Shown here in pieces: positions 34,274 through 46,629 of a stretch of DNA of 64,000 nt. The notes under the pieces are model-generated. The model was not told the DNA's origin and did no database searches. It worked only from the letters and a program-made list of their open reading frames with translations. The translations under genes were made by a program, and so were the position numbers. Every line of letters begins with the position of its first letter. Positions within the stretch are counted from its first letter, which is position 1. Source of the stretch: Panax quinquefolius (lineage: Eukaryota; Streptophyta; Magnoliopsida; Apiales; Araliaceae); NCBI GenBank assembly GCA_020205615.1, contig CM035163.1, forward strand, positions 58,005,899 through 58,069,898, read 5' to 3'.

Positions 34274-35484
34274 TCAAAATTTCTTTATAACATAATTTAC
34301 TATATTTAAGAAAATCATATATACGAAAATAAAATTCATACGAATAATACCTGAAGTTCCATCCCTGACTGCTATGGTATCCTGAACCGTCATGTTGAAG
34401 ACTCTTGTGGTTGATTTCGTCGAAGTTGGCCCCGTTATCGCCATTGTTCCACTGCTTTTCCCCGTAGTCACGCTTCCTATATCCATCCTCCTTTTTGGAC
34501 AGTCCTTCACCTTATGCTCCGTTGATCCACACAGAAAACACCCATTCCTCATCCTAGGATTGGGGCAGTTAAGAGAGATATGTCCCTCCTGCCCACACTT
34601 GTAGCACACAAACTTACCTTTAAGTCTCTCACCTGAATGACTCTTTCCACAATTCTTACACTGCACAACCTGCTTTTTCACACCTTCTTACTTGACTTGC
34701 ACACTCCCAACATTGTTCCACTTTCTTTTCTCACCCCTACTTCTACTACCTACTTCTACCTTCCCGCTCCCTCACCCTTATTCTTTCTCTCCTTATTGTA
34801 GAGGCTCATGGCCTCATTTCCCCCTTCAGCTATGATAGCCTTTTATAAGAGTGCGACAAACGTATTGATCTGCAATACCGCCACCTTATTGTAGAGCCAG
34901 GGTTTTAGGCCTAGCTCAAACCTCCTTGCCTTTCTAGCCTCCGTATCCAATTAGTGCGGAGTGAACCTAGCTAATTCATTGAACTTTGCGGCATACTCTG
35001 CAACTGTCAAGTTCTCCTGCTTCAATTCCAAAAACTTCACCTCCATCCTAGCCTGCACACTAGATGAGAAATAGTTCTCAAAGAATAGCGTCTTAAACCT
35101 AGTCCATGCTATCACTCCTTCTCCTGCCCTAGCTTGATTTGCCTCCCACCAGAAATTCGCTTCTCCTTTCATTATATAGGTGGCAAAAGCTGTCTTTTGC
35201 CCCTCATCTACCCTAACGACTACAAATACTTTTTCTATTTCCTTAACCCAAGTTTGGGCTTCTATCGGGTCAGTGGTACCTCTAAATTCTGGCGGTCCTA
35301 CGGCCTTAAAATCTTTGAAGTTTGCAAATCGATTGTCTGGTTGATTTCTCGCGGCCGACATTCCATTCTGCATGGCTTGAGCCACCATGTTCGCGAAATT
35401 CTGCATCAGGTCTAGTTGTTGTCCTCCAGCATTGTTGACAGATTCTTATGCCCTTTGGTTTCGAGTTTGACATCTTGGCGGCAT
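34274..35484 (-). pseudogene. E2 gag with zinc knuckles, broken; pol deleted
   Basis: It starts MPPR at 35484, with an early TAA. The capsid domain at 34951-35406 includes FKAVGPPEFRGTTDP, EAQTWVKEIEKVF, and GEANFWWEA. A TAA at about 34949 precedes the matrix-end region. After several stops, 34480-34681 holds CKNCGKSHSGE, a complete knuckle CYKCGQEGHISLNC and another, CFLCGSTEHKVKDC. The frame goes on a little into a protease-like lead (TTRVFNMTVQD) and then, within about 200 bp, meets the polypurine tract. RT, RNase H and integrase are therefore missing by one large deletion, not by scattered decay. Motifs match Gag of E7. Confidence 0.85.
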
Positions 35485-35762
35485 TTTCTGGTTAAATAAA
35501 ACAAAATCTATATTTTATTAACTTACATTCTAAACCTTATCGTATAAGTTTAATATTTCAAACTTATTCCATTAATCAAATATAGATTCATATTCATTCA
35601 ACTATTTCGTAGTACATAGCATAGCACATACTGCTTTAAACATCCAATATCCCTTTGTGACCACAAAAGTCGGGAATCGCTACCACAACTTACACAAAAT
35701 GTGAAAATATTATATTACACAGACATACTTATCATAAAATACACATTCAAACAGTACTTATA

Positions 35763-36432
35763 CTACTTATTCACTACGCCTTTTCCTGATTCTGGATAAC
35801 CTTTTACCCGATGACCTTCCAACCTACAAATAAAACATGCGCCTAGCTTAAAGTCGGGACAATGATGAGAGATATGTCCTTCATGTCCGCAAATGTAACA
35901 TATCTTTTTCCCTTTTCATGCATACGCCTTCATGTTTCTTGTCACAGTTTGTACATTTTTCTATTTTACTAGCGTTCTCTTGGTCATTATCGAAATTTCC
36001 TAAGTTGCGGTCTTTTATCTTCCTTTTCCCCTTCTTGCTCGGAGATGCACACGATTTACTTCTTTTGGCTCCCATCTGATCAATTTGGATTTTAAGCTTA
36101 TCTTGTTCTTCCATCGTTTCGATTAAGGCCTTTCGTAATTGACTATTTAGTAGCTTTTCTATTTCCCATAACCTTTCTAGAGAAGAAACCTTGTTCTTCA
36201 GATTCTGCACTTCGATTAATGCTTTCTCAACTCCAACTTCAGTGTCCGAATCACTATTTGTTAGTTCCACCATTTCTGGGTCCGGTACTATATTTTCCAA
36301 AAGGATCACCTCTTCAAGATTATCTTCAATGTGAGCCTCTATTTCAGCTATTGGCTTTGATATTGGCTTGGTTATGGAGATTGGCTCCTTCTTTATGATC
36401 TTCGGGTATCCTAATCCTTTTCCTCTTGACAT
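35763..36432 (-). pseudogene. E2 pre-gag ORF: acidic/coiled-coil protein with three zinc knuckles
   Basis: This ORF lies between the primer site and gag, on the same strand as gag. It starts MSRGKGLGYPK at 36432. It has a basic then acidic N-terminus (EDNLEEVILLENIVPDPEM), a Ser/Asp-rich TNSDSDTEVG, and a heptad-like stretch (LIEVQNLKNKVSSLERLWE to LRKALIETMEEQDKL) likely to form a coiled coil. A basic region, KKGKRKIKDR, follows. The C-terminus has CTNCDKKHEGVC; after one frameshift at about 35915 come CYICGHEGHISHHC and CFICRLEGHRVKGY (last Cys changed), ending at 35763. The knuckle array parallels that of the E2 gag next door. I know of no named family for the N-terminal half. Function unknown; nucleic-acid binding is inferred. 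Confidence 0.65.
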
Positions 36433-36636
36433 CTACACACATAAATTATCTGGGTTAGCATATAGTGTATACACACAGCAAATAATAGTTTTATTTAAGT
36501 TATCTTTTTTTTGTTTGACGATGAATTTATTCGATTCATCTCATTTTAAACTCTATACGAGTTTTTGTACTTTCAACGTTTTCCTTTGCTCTAAGGTTAT
36601 AGCCTAAGGTCTACCCCCCACCTATGGTTTCTAACC

Positions 36637-36653
36637 CTAAAGCTCGATACCTT
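36637..36653 (-). other. Primer-binding site, tRNA-Met type (E2)
   Basis: Minus-strand AAGGTATCGAGCTTTAGGG directly after the LTR end. Compared with TGGTATCAGAGC it lacks the AG of CAGAG, as in E3 and E6. Confidence 0.75.
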
Positions 36654-38970
36654 TGTGGCGCTTCCCAAATTCAGGTACTTGAAACCCGAATTCAGTGCTT
36701 CACGATACCATTTCTTTGAGTGAAATAATAATAATTTTGTCATAAATATCAAACTTAATTTACATATCAGAGTTGTCTAAATCCCAGGTACACGACCTTA
36801 AAACATTTCATTACATGATAGATAATAAATACCATTATCTTATTTAAGTCTAGCTATTACATAAGATAACACAACCTATTCTGACAGCTTTCCTTTACCT
36901 TTGTTCCTGGCAGAGCCCTCTGGTTGATCATACTTAACTGAAAACATTTAAATTAAGCAAGAATGAGCATTTGAGTGCCCAACAAGTAATAGTAAACAAT
37001 AAACGTTAGCTAAAAGGATTAAATGTTTTCTTTGAGTGACACTTCTACAATGAAGCAATAGTTGTGAAGTAACTGAAACAATTTTAATTAACATACCAAT
37101 TCTATTTCAATTTTTTGAAACTACGTACTGATAATAAATGGAGATCAGTCGACAGACTATGAACATTGTTTTCTATTTTCGAAAAGGTTTAACAGAACTT
37201 CATCTGCAAACCATCATAACTTACGGGCACGGGGGGTGATCAGCCCGTTAAGCCCTGTATTGATCAATATTACATACCAGAACGACATTCTCGTTCATCA
37301 TAACCGCCTTGGGGGCACAAAAGTTTCCCAGATTCGGGATGTTCATACTTAGCCTGAATCTTAACCAAAATAATTTGGTTGGATAACAATAGTATTCTAT
37401 CATGTTCAACGATATTCTTAAATCTGTGTCTAGCCGAGTCAAATAACTTAGACGATTTTTAATTAAGGTATGCATACTGGAAATCAACGATTATGTATCA
37501 ACATGTACAATAATTATCCAAGTGAGGACACTTGTATAACCATACTTAGAATTTAACGAACAAAATATATATATCTGAATCTTATAGTAATACGATACTG
37601 ATAAACAATGAACGAATAAAGTTTGGGAACTTGTGTGAATATAAATGATTGGATACATAATCAATAAAAATAGAGTTTAATAATCTGGCATAATGATAAT
37701 ATAATTTTGAAACTTTCTTACTCATGTCCATTGCATAAAGGAAATGCAAAGGTTAGGATACTTGCACAATGTAAATGATAATTCAGATACTTGCCTATAC
37801 GTGCCCATTGCATAAAGTAAATGCAAGGGTAAAGATACTTGCCTGGTCTGCTGCTTACACAACTTAGTTCTATCTTTAATTCAACGACCTATCATTTATA
37901 AGATTGTTCTATTGATTAGAATAACATATCATAACACATCATACTGTTATCAACACATAACCTAATCACAATCATCATTTCATATAGTTATATCGTCGTT
38001 AAGACACAAATAAATAAACACTTATACAATCAAACAATATAGGTTCAGATCAATTTTGATAACATTTCGGTGTACCAACGGCTTTATCGAGTAATTATCA
38101 AGTTTATTTGTTAATAAAACTCTAATCTGTATTTTAAAGATTATCCTGGATAATTTAAACATCAATCATATTATTTATAAATGACTTATAATAATTAATT
38201 ATTATAATTTATCATAATTTTTCAAACTCCGAAATCATTATTAAATGATTAAATATTAAAAATTCTATTATCATTAATATTTAAATAATATCCAAATATT
38301 AATGAAACCATTAAAGTAATTTATGATAACTCAAAATATTTTTAAAGTATTAATTTTACCCTTAAATGATTTTTAAAACATTAAAAATCATTTTTAAACA
38401 ATTATCATTAATATTTAAATATTAATGTATTATTTATCAAAATATTAAAAGTCATTAATTATAACTTAAAATATTTTTAATTCATTTATATCCTTTTAAA
38501 TAATTTTAAATTAATAAAACCATTTTTAAACTATTTATTTAATATTATTATTAAATAAATATAATATCAATAATATTAAATAATTAATCAAATTTACCTT
38601 AAAATATTAAAAGTTATATTTTATAACTTAGAATATCTTTAAACTTTATATTTTCATTTATAATGATTTTTATAAAATTAAAATCATTTTTAAACTAATT
38701 TATTTAATATAATTATTAAATAATTAATGAAATTTGCTTTAAAATATTAGAAGTTACATTTTATAACTTAAAATATTTTTAAGTACCTTAGTATCATTTA
38801 AAATGATTTTAATATAATAAAATTATTTTTAATTAATTAATTTAATTCATTTATTAAATAAATTAAATATCAATAATATTCAAATAATTACTAATATTTA
38901 TGGAAAATATGTCAAATTATTAAAAGTTAATTTTTATAACTTAAAATAATTTTTAAAACTGATTTTGTAA
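36654..38970 (-). repeat. 5' LTR of E2, first part
   Basis: Collinear with 29441 to about 31760, starting TGTGGCGCTTCCCAAATTCAGG. It stops abruptly at GATTTTGTAATT, where E5 sequence begins. About 1.48 kb of LTR corresponding to 31760-33243, including the TATA box, is missing; the LTR resumes at 51201. Confidence 0.9.
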
Positions 38971-39110
38971 TTAACATATCACATATTATCCCTATACTCT
39001 GACCGACCAATTAAATACCAAATAAACTTAGATAGGTCATACTAGCGAAAGAATTCCCCGTCTATCACCTCCTAGTTCTTATCTCACATCTCAGCCAGGG
39101 ATCATATCCC

Positions 39111-39127
39111 TAAGCTTTGATGCCAAC
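39111..39127 (-). other. Primer-binding site, tRNA-Met type (E5)
   Basis: Minus-strand GTTGGCATCAAAGCTTAGGG, a diverged form of TGGTATCAGAGC, immediately inside the LTR end. Confidence 0.7.
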
Positions 39128-40184
39128 TGTGACGCCCCCAAAATAGGTAACATCACCCATCTTGAGTCACCAAATACATGGTACAAAATTCAAATACAAC
39201 TTAATTATACAACAGTCATGTAAAATACGACAAAACATATGATGTGAGTTTTAATACAAATATTGTCATCTAGACAATATCCATACTCAATTGAGTCCTC
39301 ATTACATTTATTATCACACTATTTAACAGAATAGTGAGGACTATTAATGCTATTATCTGGACCGTCACTCCGTTCCCCGACTAGTCCTTGCTACGTTCTC
39401 ATTTCTGAAGAGAACAATGAAAGTAAAAGGGGTAACTTAACTAGCCCAAGTAAGAAATATTATGCCTAAGATAATACAGAATAAATTATCGTTAGCCTTC
39501 AACAGTGTTAAACTAATACAATATAACAAACATCAAGTTTAACTGCAGCGGAACAAGCAATCCATTAAAAGAGTTAAAGTAGAGAATAAAATCTACTATC
39601 TTTTATGATTTAAAAGGTTTTTCATCACTTTTATCGCTGTGACTCAACTTAATAAATAATCCACATCATCCCTGCACTACGGCCAAGGATATTCATTAGT
39701 ATCACAACCACAAATTATCCATGCACTATGGGCCAAGGATATTCATGTATTCATCAATGGTCATGATCATTCCAACAACTGTCCATCAATGCACTACGGG
39801 CCAATGAGGACTTTTATCACATCATTTGTAACATTACGGTCATGATTATACCGATTAATCCACGGTCATAATCATACCAAGTCCATCTATGCACTACAAA
39901 AGCACGAGATGACTTTCAACATAATATAAACATGAGGATGATGACAATGATATAAGAATTCAATAAAACAAGTTCAAGAATTAATTTATCCACGAACTAA
40001 TAACGTCCAAATTGTCAACATGATACTTCTTTGTAAAGTAAAATTCAAGAATGCTCAGAAGAATATTTTCATGAAAAGATAATGGATGAAGCGCAAATAT
40101 CAAGGATATTCCACTAATTTCATGGAGTATAGAAGTCAAAACTTTAACCAACTAAGTATGTTAAAGAATGGAATAACAAAAGAA

Positions 40185-40467
40185 ATCACCATGCATGCGA
40201 TAGACCGCACAGACAGGTTATTTCAACAGAATAATAAATAACGGAACCAGGTCATGCGTAAACGCACAAACATGATATTTCAACAGAATAATAAATAACG
40301 GAACCGGTCGTCAAAGTAAATTGCATGCAAGCGGGATGTTCCAATGTAATAATAAATAATAAAACCGGTCATGCGTAAACGCATGCATGTGATGTTCCAA
40401 TGTAATAATAAAGAATGGAATAACAGAAGAATTTCACCATGTATGCGGTACTTTGCATAGACAGGTT
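40185..40467. repeat. Tandem repeat in E5 LTR, target of the copia element
   Basis: Four to five units of about 65 to 75 bp share AATAATAAATAACGGAACCGGTC or its variant GGAATAACAGAAGAATTTCACCATG. The array continues after the copia element at 49707-49820 (GATAAAGAATGGAATAACAG). Confidence 0.7.
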
Positions 40468-40472
40468 ATTCC
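40468..40472. repeat. Target-site duplication of E6, left copy (ATTCC)
   Basis: ATTCC precedes the LTR start TGTTAGG and is repeated at 49702-49706. The match selects 49701 (CTTTCA) as the LTR end, rather than the later ACA. Confidence 0.88.
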
Positions 40473-42364
40473 TGTTAGGTTTGTAATATTCATGGGCGCA
40501 ATCAAATTGCATAAAAATAGCGGAAGCGTGTAAAATCAGAGTTTAAAAAAAATTTACAAACCATATACCCGGATCACCCTTTATGCATAATTATTAATTA
40601 AACGAAAAGATAAATAATAAAATCATGCCCTTGAAGATCGAGCTTCCTCAAGTACAAGTTCACCTCCAAATCCTTTCGCGTTCAACTTGAATCCACCGGG
40701 TTTGGTTCCTTCCTTTGATCAACGTTAGCCACCCATATGTTTGGCCTCTAGAGGTGATCCACCAAGGAAAAATAAAGAATTCAAGAAGATGGTGTATATG
40801 GCTCAAACCCTAGTTTTCTATCTCTATAGAAAAGGGTACTCTCCAACAAATTGGAATTATGTCGTATGTTGTTAAAGTCAACAACTCCCACCACCCATAA
40901 TAAGACTCCTCTTATTTATAGATGTGGGCAACCCACCTTAACAATTAAGGAATTGGGTTTATTTAATTAATTAAATTCTTTTAATTAATTAAGCTCCCTA
41001 ATCTTATTAGGGATAATTAATTAAACTCTTTTAATTAATTTAACCTCCTAATCTTATTAGGAATAAATGAGAGTACTTATATTAAATTAATTCCTAAACT
41101 CTTTTAGAAATTAAAATAATAATAATAATTGTAATAATATTAATAAGACTCTCTTATTAATTTATATTTAATATTTCTAAAATATTAAATAATAAATATT
41201 AAGCTATTTAATTTATTCTATCACCATAGATTAAATTAAATATACATAACATATTATTACGATTATGCCATTAACTTCTTAAATAATTATTCTTCTTTTT
41301 ATGGTGTGACCCTTTAGGTTCTCCATATTAAACCCAGGTTGTGAATAAATCAATTAGAACAATTCTAATCTTATTTAAATAAATAAATTAAACAAATAAT
41401 TTATTTAAATAAATAATATTTATTCTACAATAGGATAAGCCTCCCCTAGCGATCAACGACTTTCCGGATATAATATAGATTTCAACATTAATCATAAAAG
41501 AACCTTTGAGTAAATAGTTACCGTACAATTCAATCCTTCAACCATACAATGTCCCAATTAAATATAAGACATGGAATTACTATCAAGTCTTATTTTATTT
41601 AATTATATGTATTTCGACTCTTAAATGCACAACTCCAAATAATGAAAATTAGAAACTCCTTTCTAATTTCATTACGCCTTAACCAAGGACTCTTTGGGTT
41701 GTCATTTATCGAATCACATAGGACATTTCTCTTCTTTTATTAGAAGTGGTAGATTCTTTATTGATCATACATTATCTCCATGTACAACTTATTATACCCA
41801 AGCATACCCTTTGATATACCCTAAGGGTCTTAAGGAATAAGTCAAAGTATAACTCATCATACACAAGATACTATGATGATCTCAAGTCCAAGGATCACTT
41901 GTACTACTATCACTACAGGAATTCCTATTGACAGATAAGTAAAACTCCATTAGGTATTCCTTAGCGAGCCAATGTTCGATGAACTTATTCTCTAATAAGC
42001 ACCTACATACTTGCTTTAATGTCTCCACACAAATGATCATGAGATCAATAATCCTCATCCAATGAGCAAGAAACGTATGTACCAATCTATCCGGATTTAC
42101 TAATCCCCAATTTAGTAATCCAACGATTGGGAACTATTTTAGTTTTAAGCTTTCTAAGAATTTAGATCTCATTAGAATGATCATCATCATTATTCTAAAA
42201 GCATTGCTTAAAACTATGGGTTTATCACATATTATAAAACAACATCATGTAGATAATTAAAAGCCTTTAATAAATTAATACTTTTTATTAATAAATGAAT
42301 AAGATTGTTACAAAGTATATGCTTTATCATCAAACATGATTGGCTTGTGTGCATACTACTTTCA
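40473..42364 (-). repeat. 3' LTR of E6
   Basis: 1892 bp. Plus-strand ends TGTTAGGTTTG and CTACTTTCA. A minus-strand TATAAATA box is at 40913-40920. Between 40950 and 41170 several AATTAAA-CTCTT-TTTAATT stem-loop-like inverted repeats occur, as in the leader. The two LTR copies differ mainly by small complex changes. Confidence 0.92.
40913..40920 (-). promoter_or_regulatory. TATA box of E6 3' LTR
   Basis: TATAAATA on the minus strand, conserved at 48251-48258 in the other LTR. Confidence 0.6.
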
Positions 42365-42380
42365 ATCTCCCACTTGCACT
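42365..42380 (-). other. Polypurine tract of E6
   Basis: Minus-strand GCAAGTGGGAGAT ends directly at the LTR start TGAAAGTAG. This is the form common next to copia 3' LTRs. Confidence 0.85.
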
Positions 42381-43450
42381 AAAGCCAATCGTCATGGTAT
42401 CTTATACTCTTCTTCTCTAAGTGACGATTATCCTGCTGTTGGATAAGCTTTAGTTAATGGATATGTAATATTGTTCATGAGAGTCCACTATCTCTATAGT
42501 GATTTCCCATCTTTCAATGATTCTAATAATCAAATGAAAGTGCCACAACACATGTTTAGATCCAAGATGAGACTTAGGAACTATTCTAGTTACGTAATGA
42601 ACTTTTAATCCAAACAATCAACTTGCGACTTCATTTATAGCTATGTACTTTTCTCTATCACTAAACCAAAGAACTCTTTCTTTGTTTGGAACCTTTCCAA
42701 TTCACCGCACCACTTGCTCAAGATAACGCTTTACTTTAAAGTGTATTTTTTTCGTCGTCTTGTGCATCTTCAAAAACTTGAGTCTGCATTAAGCCCTCTA
42801 GTTTTAATTTAGACCCACCATGAATATGATCACATCCTTAGTGCTTGGTCAAGCACTTTAAGATGTTTTCACACAGACTCATAGTGAACTTCTCCATAAT
42901 ATGACCGATCAACATCGGTCTCGTACATTTCATTGCATACATGATTGTCACTCATGCGACCTCTCTTTTCGAGAGTCTGTGGGGACTATTAAGAGATACA
43001 CTCCATAGCTCATCGACATGAGACATCTCTTGGAGTTTGCCATGCTAAACGACTTTAGCATCAAATGAATATACGTTCCTTAGGTTAAGTCGAGCATCCT
43101 CTTGTATCTATCTATATAGATTTTATCCCCAATTAAGATACTCTTCCCAATCATTCATGGAGGAATGTTTAGACAACTTTATCTTTACTGATTGTAGCAT
43201 TGGTATGTCATTCCTTATCCGTAGTATATCAACATATAATATTAGGAATGTCACGATGCTCCCACTGACCCTTTTGTACACACTAGAACTCTTACCTCAT
43301 CGTATGTTACTCTGGATCATCATCTTCTATGATGCGTACCTCATCATCATCATCTATGATGAATCCATACCTCCTAGGTATCTTCGGTACTATTCCAGAT
43401 TTACGATTCAGTTGTGGTATAATAGGTTTATCTACAGGTTCCTCTTATTT
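42380..43450 (-). pseudogene. E6 RT and RNase H, broken and internally deleted
   Basis: Read on the minus strand. From about 43440 to 43250 the acidic, Ile-rich linker that precedes copia RT is recognisable but stop-ridden. Further left, short pieces correspond to the late RT and RNase H, such as CTRP-like and HLKVLDQAL (about 42850). The final stretch, about 42430-42500, reads NNITYPLTKAYPTAG, the equivalent of the conserved N-I-A-D-P-L-T-K that closes copia RNase H. The central RT with its YVDD-type motif is absent or unreadable, so a deletion is likely. There are many stops. Confidence 0.65.
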
Positions 43451-43639
43451 GACTTATAGTATTTTGTGGTTCTTGAACTCTTCAAGATCTATTATCCTCC
43501 CACTAGTCCTTCAATGATAAACACCTTTATCTTAGAAGGAAGCGTATTTCGTAATAAACACCTTTTTGCTAAGTAGGATTATAGAACATATACCCTAAAC
43601 TTACTTTAGGATGTCCCACAAATCGACACTTATAAAATC

Positions 43640-44480
43640 TTGTCCCAAGCTTATCCTTTGAAACATTTTCACATAAGTTGGACAACCCCTTATCTTAACA
43701 TACTTAAGATTAGGAATCCTCCCTGTCCATAACTTTTATGGAGTCTTGGGGCTGGATTTTGAGGTTACCTTTTCGTAGATATGTAGCCATTTCTAGGACA
43801 TTATCCCAGAAGGATATTGGAATGTCGGTAAAATCATTATGGATCGCACCATGTTCAAATAGGTACGATTTTTCCTTTCAGATACATCAATCAATTATTG
43901 CGTATCAGGATGTGTCCATTATGAGAAGACCATTTGAGATGATCTAGAAACTTATTGCACAAGTATTTATTCCTTGATCTAATCAAAGAATCTTAATACT
44001 TTGCCAATTTGTTTCACTTCTGAATTCTTTGAACCTTTCAAATAATTCACACTTGTATTTTAGCAAATACACACATTCAACTCTTTGAATGATCATCTCC
44101 TTTTCTTATACTAATTTGTTCAATAGGCAAAATTATTTCCATGTAAGTCAAGTATACAAAATTTATTAAGTAATATTTCAGTTCTATACAAAACATTATT
44201 ATTATAAATAGAACAACAATTGTTCTTAAATATAATACCAAAGATTTCATTGTCCAACAATAAAATGGAAATAATATTTTTAACAAGAACTGGAATACAA
44301 TAACAACTTATTGACTTAATAGATTTGCCCGTAGGCATTGCTAAACTATAAGTTTCTATGGCTAATGCAGCAACCTTTGTTACATTTCCGTATATAGATT
44401 ACTTATATTTGTTTAGCTTTCTACTTACTTTTGGTCCCTTCATAAATCTATATTTATGATAACCAAAGTCGGTATCCAAT
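43640..44480 (-). pseudogene. E6 protease end and integrase, broken
   Basis: At about 44440-44500 the minus strand reads STWVLDTDFGYHKY, the copia protease start (usually W-V-L-D-T-G-C-G-S-H), with the Gly after D-T changed to Asp. It continues YSLAMPTGKSI, LVKNIISILLLDNEIFGII and FKNNCCSIY, the region between protease and integrase. Integrase is fragmentary: a frame-shifted zinc-finger region near 44050 and VSERKNRTYLNMVRSIM near 43870-43830, which corresponds to V-S-E-R-R-N-R-T-L-L-D-M-V-R-S-M-M. Then comes VTSKSSPKTP*KLWTG near 43745. The catalytic D-D-E core cannot be read as one frame. Confidence 0.78.
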
Positions 44481-44489
44481 ACCCAAGTA

Positions 44490-45358
44490 GAACCTTGACT
44501 TAAAGAAAATTTATTTCAATCATGAACAAAAAGCGTATTATGTAGAAACTTCACTAAGCTTCTTTGGTTAGCCTCTGCAAGATGCTTCTTGCAGTTTCTT
44601 TCCAGTGCCCAGGCTTATTGCAGTGGAAGCAAGCTCCTTTGCTATCCGTATCAATTTTGTTCTTATTATCCTTTGTTTACGCCTTTTCATTTACCTTCTT
44701 TGAATCGTTCTTCTTTTCAGAAGATCCTTTGGCCCCTACCAGTAAGACTTGGTTTTTCTTGGTTGGAAAGTGACTCTCAACATTTTTCAATATGTTAAGC
44801 AAATCAGCGAGGCTGATATCTAGCTTGTTCATATGAAAAATTCACAACAATTGTGAAAGGAGTTCGGGAGTGAGTGCAAGATCAAATCTTGGCTGAACTC
44901 TCCATCCATGACAAAACTCGTTGTCCTAATTGATCAATCAAATTGATAATGTTAAGGACTTTTATCTGCATCAGTAGTAGTCACCATGGTCATTCTAGAT
45001 CGGAAGAGCTCCTTAGATATCTGATATCTATCAGTCCTACTTTCCTCACCATCAACTACTTGATGTGCAGGAATATAGTAGAAACATCCATAGTTTCATG
45101 CTGACGCTGAAGCTCATTACACATAGATCTGAGCATGATGCATTGAGCCAATCATGCATCATCTTGCCACTTTCTAAAAGTAGCAATGTCTTCCTCGGAG
45201 GCATTATGCGCAACCATTGCGAGGATAGGCGTATTAAGGACATAAGATAGCTTTTCACTATGAGAACTATTCTCAAATTCCTTAACCAATCCGCTTAATT
45301 CGATTACGATTAATTTAGCATCTAATATGCTTCGCAGATGATAGTAATTTTAGACATT
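44490..45358 (-). pseudogene. E6 gag, broken
   Basis: The likely start is ATG at 45358 (MSKITIICEAY), soon followed by ADWLRNLRIVL, the typical copia Gag opening. The middle reads DWLNASCSDLCVMSF and SLADLLNILKNVESHF. The knuckle CFHCNKPGHWK is at about 44605-44640. In the reading frame it continues ETAR, but one base over the sequence reads NCKKHLAE, so the last cysteine of the C-x2-C-x4-H-x4-C knuckle is lost by a one-base frameshift. There are many other stops. The Gag region is otherwise of normal order and length. Confidence 0.8.
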
Positions 45359-45564
45359 GTAAAATTCTATAGATGAATTTGTAATTAACAACATTTTAGC
45401 ATACATTCTTTTATTAATTACCAAAATAAATTAGGTCTTGTTTTAAATTGGTATCTCCCACTATTTTCTTTCAAACTATATTACCCTCAATATATATAGT
45501 TCAAAGAAAATCTAATTAAAGATCTCGCTAGTGAGAATAAGGATCCCATTTCAAATGTATATAG

Positions 45565-45861
45565 CCTTGTGGTGACACAACAAACTATATATAAATAAAT
45601 AGGTAGACAACTTTTGTCAATTACATCAACTATGCAACTCCTTTTCTTTTGCCTCTTAGATTATTTTGATCAGTGGTGGCACATCCGAATCAAAATTATC
45701 CAAGTTAAGTCCGACCTAGCACTCCATATATTCAAAAAGAAAAATATCATCCTTGTGGTGTCACAACAAAAATAATATTGTTCAATTTTCTTTATAAGCA
45801 TCAAATGTGATAAATTAACATCTTAAATACTTAATACTTGCCTTGTGGTGACACAACAAAC
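45565..45861. repeat. Three stem-loop motifs ahead of E6 gag
   Basis: CCTTGTGGTGACACAACAAA at 45565-45584 and 45841-45860, and CCTTGTGGTGTCACAACAAA at 45751-45770. Each contains TTGTG and CACAA arms around a four-base loop. The sequence between and around the copies is not conserved except for AT-rich arms that can extend the stem (for example TATATAG with CTATATA around the first). Confidence 0.7.
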
Positions 45862-46629
45862 TCATATTAAATATTTAATACTCTATTAATTTTATCATGC
45901 TAGAAAGCGACGTTCGATATTCCAAACATCTTTGAGCGCTTAGGACTTAATATAAAAATTGAGGGTTTGTTATTAATTTGTCTCATCTTGTTTAGCGCAT
46001 GCACATATATATATATAAAATACGCGTCATATTAATTAACATCGAAGCATGTTTGCATAATATATAATATATATATAGTATAGCATGCACATATAGAATA
46101 CTATATTCTACTCGGATTGATTATGGACTTTTATTCTAGTTTGGTTCACTAGAGCCACCAAGTGAACCAAAAGGTCAAACCTAGGGGTGCAAGAAATAAT
46201 ATTTAAATATAACTATTACATTTAAACTTGCTCCATTACAAGCGGGTCTTCAAGCGCTTCTTGTCCCTTGATCTCTAATTCTTCAAAATAATTCTAAATA
46301 TTCCTATTACAAAACTATTTAAAATAAATAGAAACCTTGATCGTGATCGAGGGAAGTACATAGGAGGAGATATAATTTACATTAAGAAAAATTAGAGAAG
46401 GCGAGGTACATGTGACCCCATTTAATAAAACCCATACATTCAATACATCCAACTAAAATAAAATCCAATCAGTTAATTCATAGTCCATAATCAATCCCAT
46501 TTATTATCATACACATCACCATATATGCATCGATAAATAACATTAATCTCATGAATAATAAACATTTAATATATATATTGATATCATTTAATGGGCAAAT
46601 TTATTTAGTATAAAATCTATTTTTGAATC

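Larger units (their letters stand above)
39128..40472 (-). repeat. E5 5' LTR, left part
   Basis: Starts TGTGACGCCCCC and contains the diverged 50 bp array (39655-39910, GCACTACGGGCCAA-type cores). It ends at the copia insertion inside a second tandem array. No gene is present. Confidence 0.88.

Noticed and set aside
43157..43459. Open reading frames on the plus strand within the copia pol region (also 44564-44798)
   Set aside because: They are antisense shadows of copia pol and gag, whose motifs read clearly on the minus strand.
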